A stretch of 64,000 bases of DNA from Chrysogorgia sp. JL179-B06 (lineage: Eukaryota > Cnidaria > Anthozoa > Scleralcyonacea > Chrysogorgiidae), in assembly GCA_035772405.1 (NCBI GenBank), contig JAYKKM010000351.1, positions 2,527,501-2,591,500 of the forward strand, given 5' to 3'. The position numbers and the translations under genes were made by a program. Below the pieces are notes generated by a model that searched no databases, was not told where the DNA came from, and worked only from the letters and a program-made list of their open reading frames with translations. Below are positions 23,701-35,465 of the stretch, in pieces (positions within the stretch are counted from its first letter, which is position 1; each line of letters opens with the position of its first letter).

Positions 23701-24307
23701 TCCTTTAAAAAAATCAAATTCGTTCAAATGTCTTCGGATGGCATGCATATATAGTGCAAATGTATAGGGGTCCATTCAAATTAGATTTACTAAGACGTAC
23801 CTATTAGGGATAATACTCCAAGTGTTGGTGTGGATAGATTATATACAGTAAGTTGATCATTCTACCCACATTGGACTACTGTGATGTGGAGCTGGCAGCA
23901 ATATGGATAACTAAATATTGATGGTCATAATCAGAGGTCTCTAGGCATAATGCATGTCAGGGAAAGTGATTGGTTAATAGAAATCCCAAGTTTTGTACCT
24001 CTTGTATTAGAAGCAACTTACATTTTGTAATGCTAGTCAGGAAATTCCATGGCATTTTAACATCATATCTACCAGTAAAGAGCTATTTTCCATGTTTCAA
24101 TTAATCTGTTCATACATGTTATAGCACCATTATCTATTGCCTTAATTGACAATACAGGTATGTGAAGGATATACAACTTTTGAGTTAAAGTTAGTTTTTG
24201 TAACATTGTACTGTACATTTGTAACAACTGTAATTTGTTAGAAAACAAGACCCCATATATTGATACCAGTGTTAGCATTGAAGAGGCTATCCTGTATAAA
24301 TATTATT

Positions 24308-24311
<4 letters not shown>

Positions 24312-24342
<31 letters not shown>
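24312..24342. repeat. (TTA)n microsatellite
   Basis: About ten ATT/TTA triplets followed by imperfect AAT repeats. It lies within the inverted part of the 5.3-kb foldback element, and a shortened counterpart occurs at 26938-26960. Confidence 0.9.
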
Positions 24343-24345
<3 letters not shown>

Positions 24346-24799
24346 ACTAATAATAACAATGCATTAACAATAATACTAATAATAATAATACCTAATGCAG
24401 ATTGCAGATACCATATTTGCCATGTACAGTAACAAAGCATATAATATATGGCATTGTGTACTATAGTATCTAAATTATATCACCGTGCACATATATATTA
24501 CAACCTATATTCAGAATACCATGCCTAGTCTGCTTGTCGACAATGATCTAGCTAACACACATAGTAGCTGTCAACATACCCAATGTGAACTTATAATAAT
24601 AAGCTGTATTTTACATTGAGAGAATAAGTGGTGACCCACTAGGCCAGCTAAGTGTACTGTAGGTCTAACATGTTCCATAATGGATGGAGTACTGTAAACA
24701 AAGATTATATATGGAATACATACCAGTATACAAAACATGGACGTCAAGATGATATCATCAGAAACATAATATTCCTGGTTGAAAAAATTATAACCTTCT

Positions 24800-24845
24800 T
24801 ATTGCCAGTGACGGCCTCTAACCATTGAGCCATCGAGATTCAGAT
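24800..24845 (-). repeat. SINE fragment inside the 5.3-kb foldback element
   Basis: On the minus strand GGCTCAATGGTTAGAGGCC resembles a tRNA D-arm/A-box as in the copies at 25012 and 26328. The B-box part is absent. Confidence 0.4.
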
Positions 24846-25011
24846 GGAGAGAGGTTAAAATGATGCACTGGTTCTAATGATATATGTACTGCCTATGCAC
24901 AGCAGTTACTATATATTTTAGTAATGACTAATGATTGGGTGTGTTAATATATACACTGCTGTTATATCAATAGAATCAGTACATCAATGTAACGTTCACT
25001 CACCATCTGAG

Positions 25012-25077
25012 TCTTGGTAGCTCAATGGTCAGAGCATCTCACTAGAAATCAGAAATTTATCCCTGTCCGGGACACAG
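25012..25077 (+). repeat. tRNA-derived SINE head
   Basis: GTCTTGGTAGCTCAATGGTC and AGAGCATC resemble a D-arm, but the B box is decayed to TTTATCCCTGTCC. It is the inverted partner of the better conserved copy at 26328-26400 within the same foldback element. Confidence 0.6.
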
Positions 25078-25539
25078 AATAATTTTTCTGAGGATATGAG
25101 CTTGCTTGACAATCATCCATGTACTGTATCGTCTGTTTCCCCCCGAGCTCTCCCTTATTCACTACAGCAGTGTATATATTAAGTATTAACACTGACAAGT
25201 ATACATAGTAATGCTTGTTTATTGCTACAAAATTGTAGGCCAGGCCCAGGTCATATAAACACAGCAATAGTATGCATGTTTTTTCACCCTAAACTACTGT
25301 ATATATAGGCTAATTATCAAGCAGATAGTATTTATAATTTTAATCAAATAATAAACATACTGCCAACTGTCAATATATTATACATATATGTTTTGAAAAT
25401 TCAAAACATTACACACCTTCAAATTTTCCCAAATCTCTCTGTTAACGCTGTTAAGTACTTCAAAATGTGTCTTAGATTTCGGAGCTTGGAGCAAATACAC
25501 AATAAAGTGTACAATTATTTAAATTACATTCAAACACTC

Positions 25540-25690
25540 ATTAATAATTCATGAGGAAAAGACAAAAGAAAATCACGACCGTATCGTGGTTTTAAATGTG
25601 ATAAAGATTCGTCCTGATTTACATAAACTTTATCTTTGATTTTCTCGGCTTAGACAACATCGATTTTCAAAATTACTACGCCAATGAACT
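25540..25690 (+). repeat. Dispersed repeat F, copy 2
   Basis: Direct copy of 4695-4835, sharing AATAATTCATGAGGAAAAG, AATGTGATAAAGATTCGTCC and TTATCTTTGATTTTCTCGGC. It sits in the single-copy centre of the 5.3-kb foldback element. The adjacent 25690-26220 has telomere-like CCTAACCCTAA patches and no gene. Confidence 0.65.
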
Positions 25691-26327
25691 TATCAAATGG
25701 GTCGTGTTTGAAGCCGTTTAATAAACTCGCAGCACGTGTTTACTGTATTAGCGAGTCAAGTCAAAAAGTTTAATAAACGATAGTCGATAAAGTGAAGCAC
25801 TGAACTGAAGGTAATGGCTATTCGTACGGTAGCCGTACGACGCTATGTCTCTTAGAATTCAACGAAATGCAAGTAAATATCACAAAAATCCTAAACCTAA
25901 CCCTAATCCTAAACCAAATTGCTAACCCTAACCAAAAAAAACTATGCAGAAAAGGCAAATTAATTGCTCAACACAGACCGGTGAGTCGCTGACAATCACA
26001 ATATACATAATTATAATAGTCCTTTTACCTTTTACTTGTGTCTGTCTTTGATTATCTTGTCCTTCAACACTACGGTTTCGGCTTGAAATCAGCTGACAAT
26101 CCAGGGCCAAATTTCCGATGTCGCGCATGAGGACGGTTGATCATATACACACATATATATATATATATACCTATGAAGCCGATCCGAGATTAGGATTAGC
26201 TTGCACCTCAAACAAGCATTACTGTATACTGGTCAGTGTTAATATATACACTGCTGTACAGTGAATAAGGGAGAGATTGGAGTAGAAAGATGATACATGG
26301 ATTGTCAAGCTCATATCCTCATAAAAT

Positions 26328-26400
26328 GATTCTGAGTCCTGGACAGGAATTGAACCTGTAACTTGATTGCTTCTAACCATTGAGCTACCGAGACTCAGAT
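26328..26400 (-). repeat. tRNA-derived SINE head
   Basis: On the minus strand GTCTCGGTAGCTCAATGGTT is followed by GGTTCAATTCCTGTCCAGGA, an A box and B box at tRNA spacing. The TTC-A version of the B box and a paired acceptor end (GAGTC.../...GGACTC) make it the best-preserved copy of this SINE type in the window. Confidence 0.65.
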
Positions 26401-26639
26401 GGAGAGTGAAGCTGGTTACAAATTCAACATGATAATACATTCGGTTGATATTACAGCAGTGTATATATATATTTACACATCCAAGCATTACTGATATAAT
26501 ATAGTGACAACCCGCGATTTCCGGTCGAGTTCAATAAACATTATTTTTAATACATTAATATGCCTTTTCAGCATAGTATTTTGGTTAGGGTTGGTAATTT
26601 GGTTAGGTAGTTGTATTAGGATTAGCATTTCGTTGAATT

Positions 26640-26710
26640 ATAAAAGACTCTTGACTTGAGTGACGAAGGGCTTTCGCTCGAAACGTTGAATGTCTGAGAC
26701 CTGTTACACA
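26640..26710 (+). repeat. PLE-type 3' terminus remnant (hammerhead-like)
   Basis: The stretch GTGACGAAGGGCTTTCGCTC followed by GAAACGTTGAATG has the TGANGA...GAAAC layout typical of the ends of Penelope-like elements, where degenerate hammerhead ribozymes occur. The first core base is G where C is needed, and stem II is imperfect, so it is not expected to be active. No PLE coding sequence is attached. Confidence 0.4.
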
Positions 26711-28100
26711 CTATTTTGGCAGTGCACCAACCTATAAAAGATCTGTATTTCTGCCTACAATGTATACAGTACGTTAAACAATATTTTATCTTCAATAAAA
26801 CAACCATGTCATGTTATTGTTTGTTAGTTGTAACTTGTATAGTCTGCATTGTGATTGTTCAGAAATCTTTAGACAAATGTTGAAATACTAAACCGAGAGA
26901 GTTGTACTATATACATTCTGGGATTGGGAAAAGTTTAGGCATTATTAATAATACTAATAAAAATACAGGATAGCCTGTTGAATGCTAACACTGGTATTGA
27001 CGGGGTCCTGTTTCCTAACAAATTACAATTATTATTTATTACAAATATACATTTATTACACATACTGTATTCATATGTATGTCTACAATATGTTACAAAA
27101 ACTAATTATAACTTGAAAGTTGTATAAATCCTACAAATGTAGTACTGTCAATTAAGGCAATAGATATTAGATAATGATCTTACATGTACAGTATGCAATG
27201 AACAAATTCATTGAGATTAGGGCATTTCTTAACTAACATATGGTACCAATCCTAGGGTTTCTATTAACCGATCAGTTTCATGTCCAGACGGGATAGAATC
27301 CCTAATACTATATTAAAACCAAATTTGAACTATATGCACCCTAGACATTTGAATGATAAAGAGAATGCACTTTCGTCCTTCATTCTTTAACAGTCTTTGG
27401 TGTCTTTTTATAGTTGATTATTTCATGAATCACAAGGTCGGTGAGAAGGTGGGGCAAAATAGCCTGGGACCTTGCAGCCCGGCCGCGTCGCCACATCAAT
27501 CACTTGTGACTGGTGTAATCTGCAGACCAATGAAATGTTGCAACCATTTTGCATACCTAACACAAAGTACCAGTTCATCTCAACACTGTTCCCCAATTCC
27601 GTCGAATACTGTGAATTATTGAACAGAGGTGTCCAAAACAAAAATTATTGAACGCCGATGACGTCACTAGGACAAAGCGCATAACTACAGTACTGTATTA
27701 CAGTAGTAAATTAGCAACTACGCTATAAAAGTTTCAAACAGTAGTGGGCGAGGGGTGTTGCGTATAACGTATTTCTAGTACATATATTATGATAAGGTTG
27801 GCAAGTAAATTCCAACATTCACAACAAACACTTCAACAAATGATTAAAATACTCGCAAACTCGTGAAGAACCACCAAAAATGAAACAACACTTTGAACAC
27901 TGATAATTTTACTACAATATCACAAACAATTATGTTTCTAAATAATTCTAACAAACAAGAAAGAAGCAAAAGTCTCTAGGTTTTTGACCGAAGTTTTTCC
28001 TGTGCCTATGCGGGATGCCATCAAACAGTTATGACGATGTCAAAAACCTAATCCTATTGGCTATCAAAAATAAACAAACTATGACGTTCATGCCACTGAC

Positions 28101-28118
28101 AGGGGGGGGGGGGGGGGT
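28101..28118. repeat. Poly-G tract
   Basis: A run of about 18 G, present as only seven C in the mirrored right arm (~45390), so its length is unstable between arms. Confidence 0.9.
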
Positions 28119-28593
28119 AGATATCCAGATACGATAAAAAAACACAGAGGATTTAAGACGTTCCCTCGGAGGCAGATAAAAACATGTGAATAAATCAAAA
28201 CAGAAGAGATCAGAGAATTTAATTCGGTAAGTAAATATATTTGCGGTTGTTTTTTTATTGTGCAAAACAAACGAGACATTTTAAATAATAAGCAAGTCAA
28301 GTTATATTAAATTGTTTTCCCTTTCACGGCGAAAGCAGAAAAACAAGTAGGTTTCTGTCCCTATCAGTTAGCTTTAATATTTCTCGCGAACACAGTAATA
28401 AAGTTATTGTTTCTCCGATCCTAAATCAACAAACAGAAGAAAGGAAAACGGACAGGTTTTTACCCTGATATTTTTTGACTGTCAAGCTTTTAATTCATGT
28501 ATTTTCGATCAGAGAACGTTTTGTACTTCTCTTCTGTAACGAAATTGTGCTCTACACATCGACTTTAACACAATATTCCATTACAAAAAACTG

Positions 28594-29139
28594 ACCAGTT
28601 AGACGATCAACATCATCGACGATAAAACAGTATAACTTTATAGGCAGCAGGCTCAAGGTGATAAAAAGCACAAACCAGAACATTTTCAGACCAAAACACT
28701 TCGTCTCCGCCTCCGGTTCAGAAGAACATTTAATCAAGCCAATCGGGGTAAAAAATGAATTTCAAAAGAGATCAAGTATATATTCCACATACTGACAAAG
28801 TTTTCATGAAGTCCCAATAAATGAAAACCACGTTGGGAAGAACCGTGTACAGAACTATTAAACAGAAGTTAGACCACAAAGCACAACTATTTAATAAATC
28901 GTTCAACCAAACGGCAACAGCAAACAAAGAAAAGTTTTGCAGTAAGAATGCCATTCAAAACTTGTGCATTAATACCTTGTTAAATGTTATTTGTCCATTT
29001 GGAAAAAAGTAATATAATTTAAGCTCAGTGCAAACGTTGGAACTGTCGTTTTCAATTGAGCTGTTTCTTTTGAAGTTTTTTCCTATAAAGTTATATTTTA
29101 TCGTCAATGATGTTGATCGTCTAACTGGTCAGTTTTTTG
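28594..29139. mobile_element. 0.55-kb foldback insertion in the left arm
   Basis: The right arm reads straight from CATTACAAAAAACTG into GGGTGTTTCG, whereas the left arm has 546 bp extra between these points. The insert is bounded by ~50-bp inverted repeats (ACCAGTTAGACGATCAACAT / ATGTTGATCGTCTAACTGGT). The inverted symmetry extends into the host CAAAAAACTG, which reappears inverted at the right end as CAGTTTTTTG. No coding capacity. A deletion from the right arm is the alternative. Confidence 0.75.
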
Positions 29140-29144
29140 GGGTG

Positions 29145-29262
29145 TTTCGAAAACGAAGACCTACGAAAACGAAGACCGAAGACCTAAGACGGGTCTTCGT
29201 TTTCGTAATTACGAAAACGAAGACCCATCTTCGTTTTCGTATTACGAAAACGAAGACCCATA
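29145..29262. repeat. Inverted GAAAACGAAGACC cluster, inner edge of left arm
   Basis: About seven copies of the unit CGAAAACGAAGAC(C) in both orientations, forming palindromes such as TTCGTTTTCGTAATTACGAA. The mirror-image cluster lies at 44801-44912. Homology between the arms ends here, so these clusters mark the inner borders of the giant inverted repeat. Sequence from 29262 to 30325 has no gene that I can support. Confidence 0.85.
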
Positions 29263-30325
29263 TGGCTTTTTATTATAATCATAGCTAAAATTGTTACCTT
29301 ATTTATGTGTTCTTCCACGTTTCGTTTAATATAAAATCCTCCTAATCACAGGTATGTACTAGTATTCTTTTTCGCGACTAGTAAAAATAAGCCTAGAAAG
29401 TCTCGAGAAAAATTTCCCCATCGTTTTTGAGTGCGTTTATACTTATGTTACTACATTTCTCAGCGGTTTCCTCACCGAAATAGGGGAGTACTTCATCTAT
29501 ATCGTCTGTGATATAGCCCTTAGTATAATTTTAAACCGGGCAACTGCAAAACAACTCTAATATATTATGTTAATGTTAAAACATATCACTTTAATATTAA
29601 AAATGGTTCAAAATATAATTTTTTCATTAATATTTAACAGCAATATTACCCAAATTTACCGGAAATTCCTTTCAAAAAGTAACCGAAATTTTCATTTTTA
29701 TAACGTCTGCCCCCGCCTGGTCGGTACGCCTATGTTTCGACAGCACTATAAAATATGAACCTAAATCTGATATGTATATACAAATTATTAAATAGACAGA
29801 TACTGATAGTGTCCAAAGTATATATACACATAACCATCGGCCTTCAGCTGTATAATAACTAATAAGCTGGATTTTTTCTTCGGGAACTATATTTGGAGTT
29901 TTTCGATTATCATTAAAGGCATTGGTAATAAAAAACAAGTACCTTTTCGATCAAAGTAGGTAAATTCAATAGCCGGAATATAGTAGTTTGAGGTTGTAAA
30001 ATATGCTCGTAAAGCGTATTAATTGCACTGTCAAAGTTGCTAAAGTGCGGGCCGATTTTCCAAATATGGGCATCCAATTGATGGCGTTAGCGTTGACGTC
30101 AGCAAGTCCCGACACTGAAAATCGGGAGAAAAATCTGTAGAAAAGTCACAGATTTTTCCAGAGTCGTAGCGATTTTTTACTGTAACTATGACTACCGAAT
30201 AAACGCGCGTATATTTAAAAAAAAAATTAAAACAAGAAAAGAAATATATCGACCGTAAACTACGAGTGTATAGCAGACGAAGCTGTTAATAATATTCAGT
30301 AAAAATCGGGAGTAAAAATCGGGAG

Positions 30326-30434
30326 TTACGTTTACACACTGCGATTTGTCGGGGATGACGAATGAGCGAAATTTACCGCGAATCACGTAAATATTCGTCA
30401 GTGTCGGCCCGACAAATCGTAGTGTGTAAACGTA
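30326..30434. repeat. ~109-bp hairpin
   Basis: TTACGTTTACACACTGCGAT on the left pairs with ATCGTAGTGTGTAAACGTA on the right, with a further TTGTCGG/CCGACAA match. A probable foldback MITE. The following 30435-30960 has no feature apart from AT-rich sequence with CTTAAG-type runs. Confidence 0.75.
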
Positions 30435-30962
30435 CCTTAACCTGAGTATTTTCAATATGCGTGTGACGTCACAACCAGGGTGAAGCGAAATTTTTATCTA
30501 GCCATCCTCATGTCTTTATAAGTTTGAAACTCGATTTTTGTGAATATCTTCCTTTTTCAATTAAACCACACCATTTTAAAAAAACATTCCGCGGAAACTC
30601 GATCGGCTTGGTATGAGTCAGAAAAGAGTTTTAATGGCCAACCAAGACCTTGTGCGTAGGCGAAACTCCGAATTGGTTTATTGTCAGCAATTCTTGATAT
30701 ATGGAAGAGGTAAATAAGTTTTAAACTTAAGAATTTACCTTAGAATTTACCTTAAGGACGACTTAAGAGATAATCTTAATAACTAAAATGTGAACATTAA
30801 TAGTTTTACATGCAGGTCAGTGTGACTGAATCATGAGTTAACTTAAACCTAACAGTTATAACTACCAATGTGAACACATTAAAAGTTGTTATAAAAATAT
30901 TGTTGATGTACCAAAAGCTTTTCGTTTGTAAGCAAAATCCATCCTTAAACTTCTGCTATCAC

Positions 30963-33683
30963 TCATACTTGTAGAGAAAATTGAGAGATCAGATGCGCGA
31001 TATGAGATGCGTGAAGTACTTCTCTGACTTCTTCGGGGATCTGCACGATATAATCGTTTGTAAAATATGGAAAACGTGCCTTCATACAGGTCAAATCGGC
31101 GTGATAGTACCTCGTTGCTTCCTTGCTCGAAGTTTGCTTATTTTTCCAGTCACCATTTAGGGGGAAATAATACCTTTCACGGTGCTCGAAAACTAAATCG
31201 TGAGGTATAACTCTGAAGCGATGGCAGAAATCCTTGTTGCATTGCTTGCACAACTTGGCCTCTGGTGGAAGGATGCGCAGAACAAAGGGATTATCGTTGT
31301 GGTGGATTTCACTGTAAATATGAGTAGCTGCTGGCGCTTGTGGGCTATGATTGTTGACGCTTGAAAAGTTTGTATTTCCTTGAGTACGAGGTGGTCGATA
31401 TGGGTACTTATTAGTCGACCCCTTTTTCCCCGCCACTCTTTTATTAAGGCCACCCTCTGCCAGCGCCGTTCTTGGAGTAGATTTCGAACTTTTGGATGTG
31501 AACTGAAGGTGTTGCTCGAGAATACCCACTTTTTCAGCTACAGCGATGGAATGCTTGCACACTCTATCATATTTAAAACTGCCACATCGACAAGACACAT
31601 GGTTCTTGCTTAAAGTGCATTCGACTTTACCTTGCTTTGCTTGTCAGGAAGCAACTTCATATTTCCTTGTCTCGAATGGATCAAGCGTTGGTTGTTGTTG
31701 GATGGCTCCCGGTAGATTGAGGAGTGTAAGTGCTCCTTCGACAACTACGGCTACAATTTCATCTTTGTAGAACTTTTTCTTTTTCAAAATTGAAGCGACA
31801 TCTCTAGAAAGATCTTTGTATTCTGTGCTTGCGGGGATTTCCAACGCTGTTTTGACTTTGATTTCTTTTTTCTGTAATACGTCGTCGATTGATAGTGAGT
31901 TGAACTTGCTTATATAGTCGTTCCTTTCATTCTCCGACCATTCAAACCAACAATCGACAGGAACGGAAAGGTAAGAAACAAATGGGGCAAGTTCGTATAT
32001 TTCGCTTAATCCGCACAGTGCCAGTTTGAGCTCTTCGTGCTCCTTATTGTGTATTTCTTCGAATACATTTCTTGTAAATTCTAGCTTGGAAAGATTCTGG
32101 TCTTTTCCCTTCTTATTGGTGCGCAGATAATCCAACTTTGTTTGTGCCATAATACTGTTCATTGATTCCGAGGAATTTGTGTATGGGCGGATTGGTTTCC
32201 CACTGGCATCTATCGGCATCTCAGCTTTACGCCTACTCTTTAAGCTCATATTTTTTCCAATCATGTCGACTTTCTTGGCAAGATACGCTGTAAATTGGGG
32301 CTGGTAATCTTCTTTCTTTTGAAGAATTTCTATCTCTTGCTTGTCTAATGTATCTTTACATGACCGGAACATTTCCTCAACAGCACTCTTGTCTTCTGCA
32401 TCAACCAATCCTTCGCTTTTGTCTCGAACGCCAAAAACCTTCTCCAGGAACATTTTTTGGTTCTTCTTTTCTCGTATACCAATCTCATGGAGCTTCTGCT
32501 TACAATTTCCTTCGAAATGCTTTATACATCGAAGATGCTTGGCGTGGCGCAGTTCCGTTTTCCAAGCTTTGTCGAGCGCTTCCTCCCCATCGGTAATAAA
32601 CCCTTTGCATTTTCCAAGACCCTTGCAATTCGCCACACATGTGGAAGACAATACTTTGTACGTCTCGGCTTTCTTGCTGTGATGTATCATGGTTGGCCCA
32701 AGAAATATTGGATTCGTACCAGTTCTTTTACTTGTCAAGAAGATGTTCTTGTAGACAACTGGTGTCACTTCAAATTGCCCCATATTGAACGTCGCATCTA
32801 TAAAAATCGGATGGCTGTGTTTATCGGAAGTACAGCATCTTACAAGGTCAGTACACATCACGTCTGTTCCAAGTACCCACAAGTCCGTTGGCATGTCCTC
32901 GTGACGCATTACCACTTTGGTATATTTTTGCCGCGCGTAAATTAGTAGGTCATCTACTGGGTCAGCTGCAGATAGGACTTTATATTGCAGATCATAGACT
33001 TGCTTTCGCGAACGTGGTAGCTCTCCAGGAGTTCTTGCCTTGCTTGGGCCTCCACCTTGTTCCATGGCTGACTTGTAAACTTGCGATGCTGGATTTTTCG
33101 TCACGTTCTCCTTCATTGATTCCAACGTTGTTTTAGACGATGGATAAAATGGTGTATGTGTGGAGTTGCGCCTATTACCATGGCACTGTACTTGAAAATC
33201 CACTTTGTCTTCTGTGGACGAAATGTAGTACTGGAGAACAACGGTGTGGTTGACAATCTCACCTTCCGCATTTCTCAACAAAAAAATTGATCGTATCTGC
33301 TCGGAGCATGCCTTATTCCCTTTAGATTGGATATAGAGATGGTACTGCTCGCTATTTTCTAATTTAACGAATTTCTTGGCTATGATTGTAAAATCAATCT
33401 CTCCGTCTATTGTTGTTACCTTTACTGTCCAAATGCAGCATCTCAGAACCTTCGTGTATGCGCCATTCATATCGTCCTTTATATCTTCCCAATTATCGTA
33501 TGAATCAGTGTTAATGCAAAAGCTAGCATTTTCTCGAACTCGCAATGGATGGAGCTTGCAAGTAGAACTTCCGTCCGTAATTTTGCGCAATATTATCCGA
33601 GCAGCTTCTTCTGCTGTGTAGCGCGATCTTCTTCCACGCTCGAAAAATGGTACGTCAGGGTTGTCATTCCAGTATACTTCTCT
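30963..33683 (-). pseudogene. Mutator-like (MULE) DDE transposase with SWIM zinc finger, one in-frame TGA
   Basis: The exon starts after a splice acceptor at 33684 (CTAG), reads REVYWNDNPDVPFFERGRRS, and stays in one frame for 907 codons apart from one TGA at 31644-31646. The MULE RNase-H-like catalytic core is visible: first Asp in IDATFNMGQF, second Asp in GFITDGEEALDKAW, a C..H pair in LRCIKHF, and a likely third acidic residue in TNSSESMNS. After the TGA the frame continues with VECTLSKNHV and a SWIM finger (CRCGSFKYDRVCKH; CxC...CxH), the DNA-binding module usually found C-terminal in MULE transposases, then a Cys-rich CKQCNKDFCH motif. An upstream exon with the true start was not found. 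The high integrity suggests a recently active source, or TGA readthrough. Confidence 0.8.
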
Positions 33684-34349
33684 CTAGCGGAGGAAAGAAA
33701 TTTTATATTCTGTTAGTTTTTGGCTTGGAAGATAGGTTACACTAAATAGTAAGTACAAACAAACTTGTGGCCCTCGAAAAATTTTACAAAGTATAAAAAT
33801 ATAAAAATTAATGACCTAATTACATAACAGTTGAAATACACAGTGTAAATTTAAAATTTAAATTCAGAAGACGTGAATTGCTTAAATTATTTCGTACTTG
33901 TGTTGCAACAATTGGCCAATTTGTCTTAACTGTGTGCACGCGCATGCACAGACGTATGTCGTACTGTTCATTCAGTTGTTTCAACTAAATAAAGTTGTCA
34001 TTTTTTGGGAGACACTGTCGTGTTTTTTGGGAGACACTGTCGTGATTTAGTAGCATTTGATCTTAAGGTGTAATTTTTTACTTGCCCTCGCTTCAGGTCT
34101 GTAACTGATACATATATATAATATCGAACTACTAATTTTATCGTTCATTTCTTTATTTTTGTTATCATATTCATTTTTCTGTCATTTCCGCCATTCTTGC
34201 ACCGTTTTTAAATATCATGGTCTGGTGTCTTCCAGATATTCACTTGAAAACCAGCCAACAACTGGGGTAACCTTGTTTCTGCGGTTCAAATCAATGATGG
34301 CGGGGCATTCGAATTCGAATACCCTGCTGTATCCAAGATATACAGTCAG

Positions 34350-34350
<1 letters not shown>
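33684..34350. other. Intronic/upstream stretch of the transposase gene
   Basis: No coding segment is recognised. It contains a 22-bp tandem duplication (TTTTTTGGGAGACACTGTCG, 34001-34045). This is where a 5' exon of the transposase would be expected if it has not been displaced by the PLE/(TA)n insertions. Confidence 0.5.

Positions 34351-34351
<1 letters not shown>

Positions 34352-34446
<95 letters not shown>
34352..34446. repeat. (TA)n microsatellite
   Basis: About 47 TA dinucleotides, followed immediately by the palindromic PLE end at 34447. ORFs reading YIYIYI across (TA)n tracts are artefacts. Confidence 0.97.
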
Positions 34447-34448
<2 letters not shown>

Positions 34449-34588
34449 TTTTCGCTTACCTCAAAACTGGTCTGCTACAACTTGTTTCATCTGTAAAAGA
34501 ATCTTCAGGCAGTCTGAAGATTCTTTTACAGATTCTTTTACAGATGAAACAAGTTGTAGCAGACCAGTTTTGAGGTAAGCGAAAATCT
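34447..34588. repeat. Palindromic PLE pseudo-LTR end, type 3, with hammerhead motifs on both strands
   Basis: The 142-bp segment is an inverted repeat beginning TAGATTTTCGCTTACCTC and ending GAGGTAAGCGAAAATCTA. On the plus strand (34514-34562) it contains CTGAAGA ... GAAACAAGTTGTA with a duplicated ATTCTTTTACAG in stem II. On the minus strand (34472-34512) it contains the unduplicated version. The layout equals a minimal type-I hammerhead ribozyme (see the copy at 38355-38395). Confidence 0.65.
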
Positions 34589-34650
34589 ATTATTTGCTCT
34601 AACTATATGTTGTTGAGCACTCTTTGCATTTCGTAGACCAAAACCTACAC

Positions 34651-35027
<377 letters not shown>

Positions 35028-35118
35028 TAATTTTTATCTGTCATCTTTCTCATTTTAAATTCTAATTTCTTCATATTTGTAAATACTTAAATAGCTGGTG
35101 CGCTTTCCTCTGGTTATT

Positions 35119-35155
35119 GAACCTGAAGAAGGGGCAGTGCCCCGAAACGTTGTTC
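35119..35155 (+). ncRNA. Hammerhead-like motif in PLE 3' end
   Basis: GAAC-CTGAAGA, a perfect GGGGC/GCCCC stem II, then GAAACGTT and GTTC. The core boxes CUGANGA and GAAA are present, stem I would be GAAC/GUUC, and stem III would be only ACGU, which is palindromic and could pair between two molecules. PLEs are known to encode minimal hammerheads of this sort, so the motif fits, though cleavage as a monomer is unlikely. Confidence 0.5.
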
Positions 35156-35248
35156 ATTAAAGATTTTTAAACGTTCCTTTTGAAGAAATATTTTAAACAG
35201 TGGAACTGTTGATGAAGGCTGGCTCTTGTTTTTTATATATATATATAT

Positions 35249-35287
<39 letters not shown>

Positions 35288-35323
35288 AAAATGGTTTATT
35301 TACAATTAAAAGTTAAAAACATT

Positions 35324-35355
35324 TACTCGAGTTTCACGCTCAAGGCGATCATCAG
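35324..35355 (-). ncRNA. Hammerhead-like motif, second PLE family
   Basis: On the minus strand: CTGATGA, stem II CGC/GCG with a U-U closing pair, GAA, then ACTCGAGT and A. The stem III sequence ACTCGAGT is fully palindromic. No convincing stem I was found, so activity is doubtful. Confidence 0.5.
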
Positions 35356-35465
35356 ACTGAAGAACATGTCAAAGAACGGGGGGCTTATATAGATAGTACC
35401 TGATTATTTGCATAAAATTAAAATTATAACCTAATGTTGCATGCATAAAATTACATGGAATTTTC

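Larger units (their letters stand above)
22440..27778. mobile_element. 5.3-kb foldback element with multi-kilobase inverted ends
   Basis: The outer ends are a nearly exact ~90-bp inverted repeat: CTAGAAATACGTTATACGCA on the left and TGCGTATAACGTATTTCTAG on the right, flanked by TA. More diverged inverted homology continues inward: 23150-23600 against 27350-27660, 24150-24330 against 26950-27150, and 24790-25200 against 26220-26400. Only about 25200-26220 is single-copy. No transposase was found, so it is non-autonomous. The corresponding right-arm site lacks it but has ~50 bp that the left arm has lost. It contains tRNA-like SINE pieces and a PLE-type 3' motif. Small ORFs are not supported. 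Confidence 0.82.
17241..29262. repeat. Left arm of giant inverted repeat (unique part with insertions)
   Basis: After removing four insertions (18367-19108, 19603-20391, 22440-27778, 28594-29139) about 4.6 kb remains, and this matches 44800-49330 in reverse complement end to end. Identity is high but not perfect: small substitutions and indels are visible throughout. Landmarks include AAACCCGAGAGGGGTATCC next to the minisatellite, the THAP-like exon near 20.7 kb, GGCACAGAGTTCATTGGC near 22.05 kb and the inverted GAAGACC cluster at the inner edge. Short ORFs in it occur as mirror pairs in the right arm and are not supported as genes apart from the THAP fragment. Confidence 0.93.

Noticed and set aside
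31644..31646. Selenocysteine insertion at the TGA codons
   Set aside because: No SECIS-like structure was identified and none of the positions is a typical redox site; mutation or simple readthrough is more plausible.
32341..33136. Plus-strand ORFs of 80-160 codons over the transposase
   Set aside because: Shadows of the minus-strand transposase frame.
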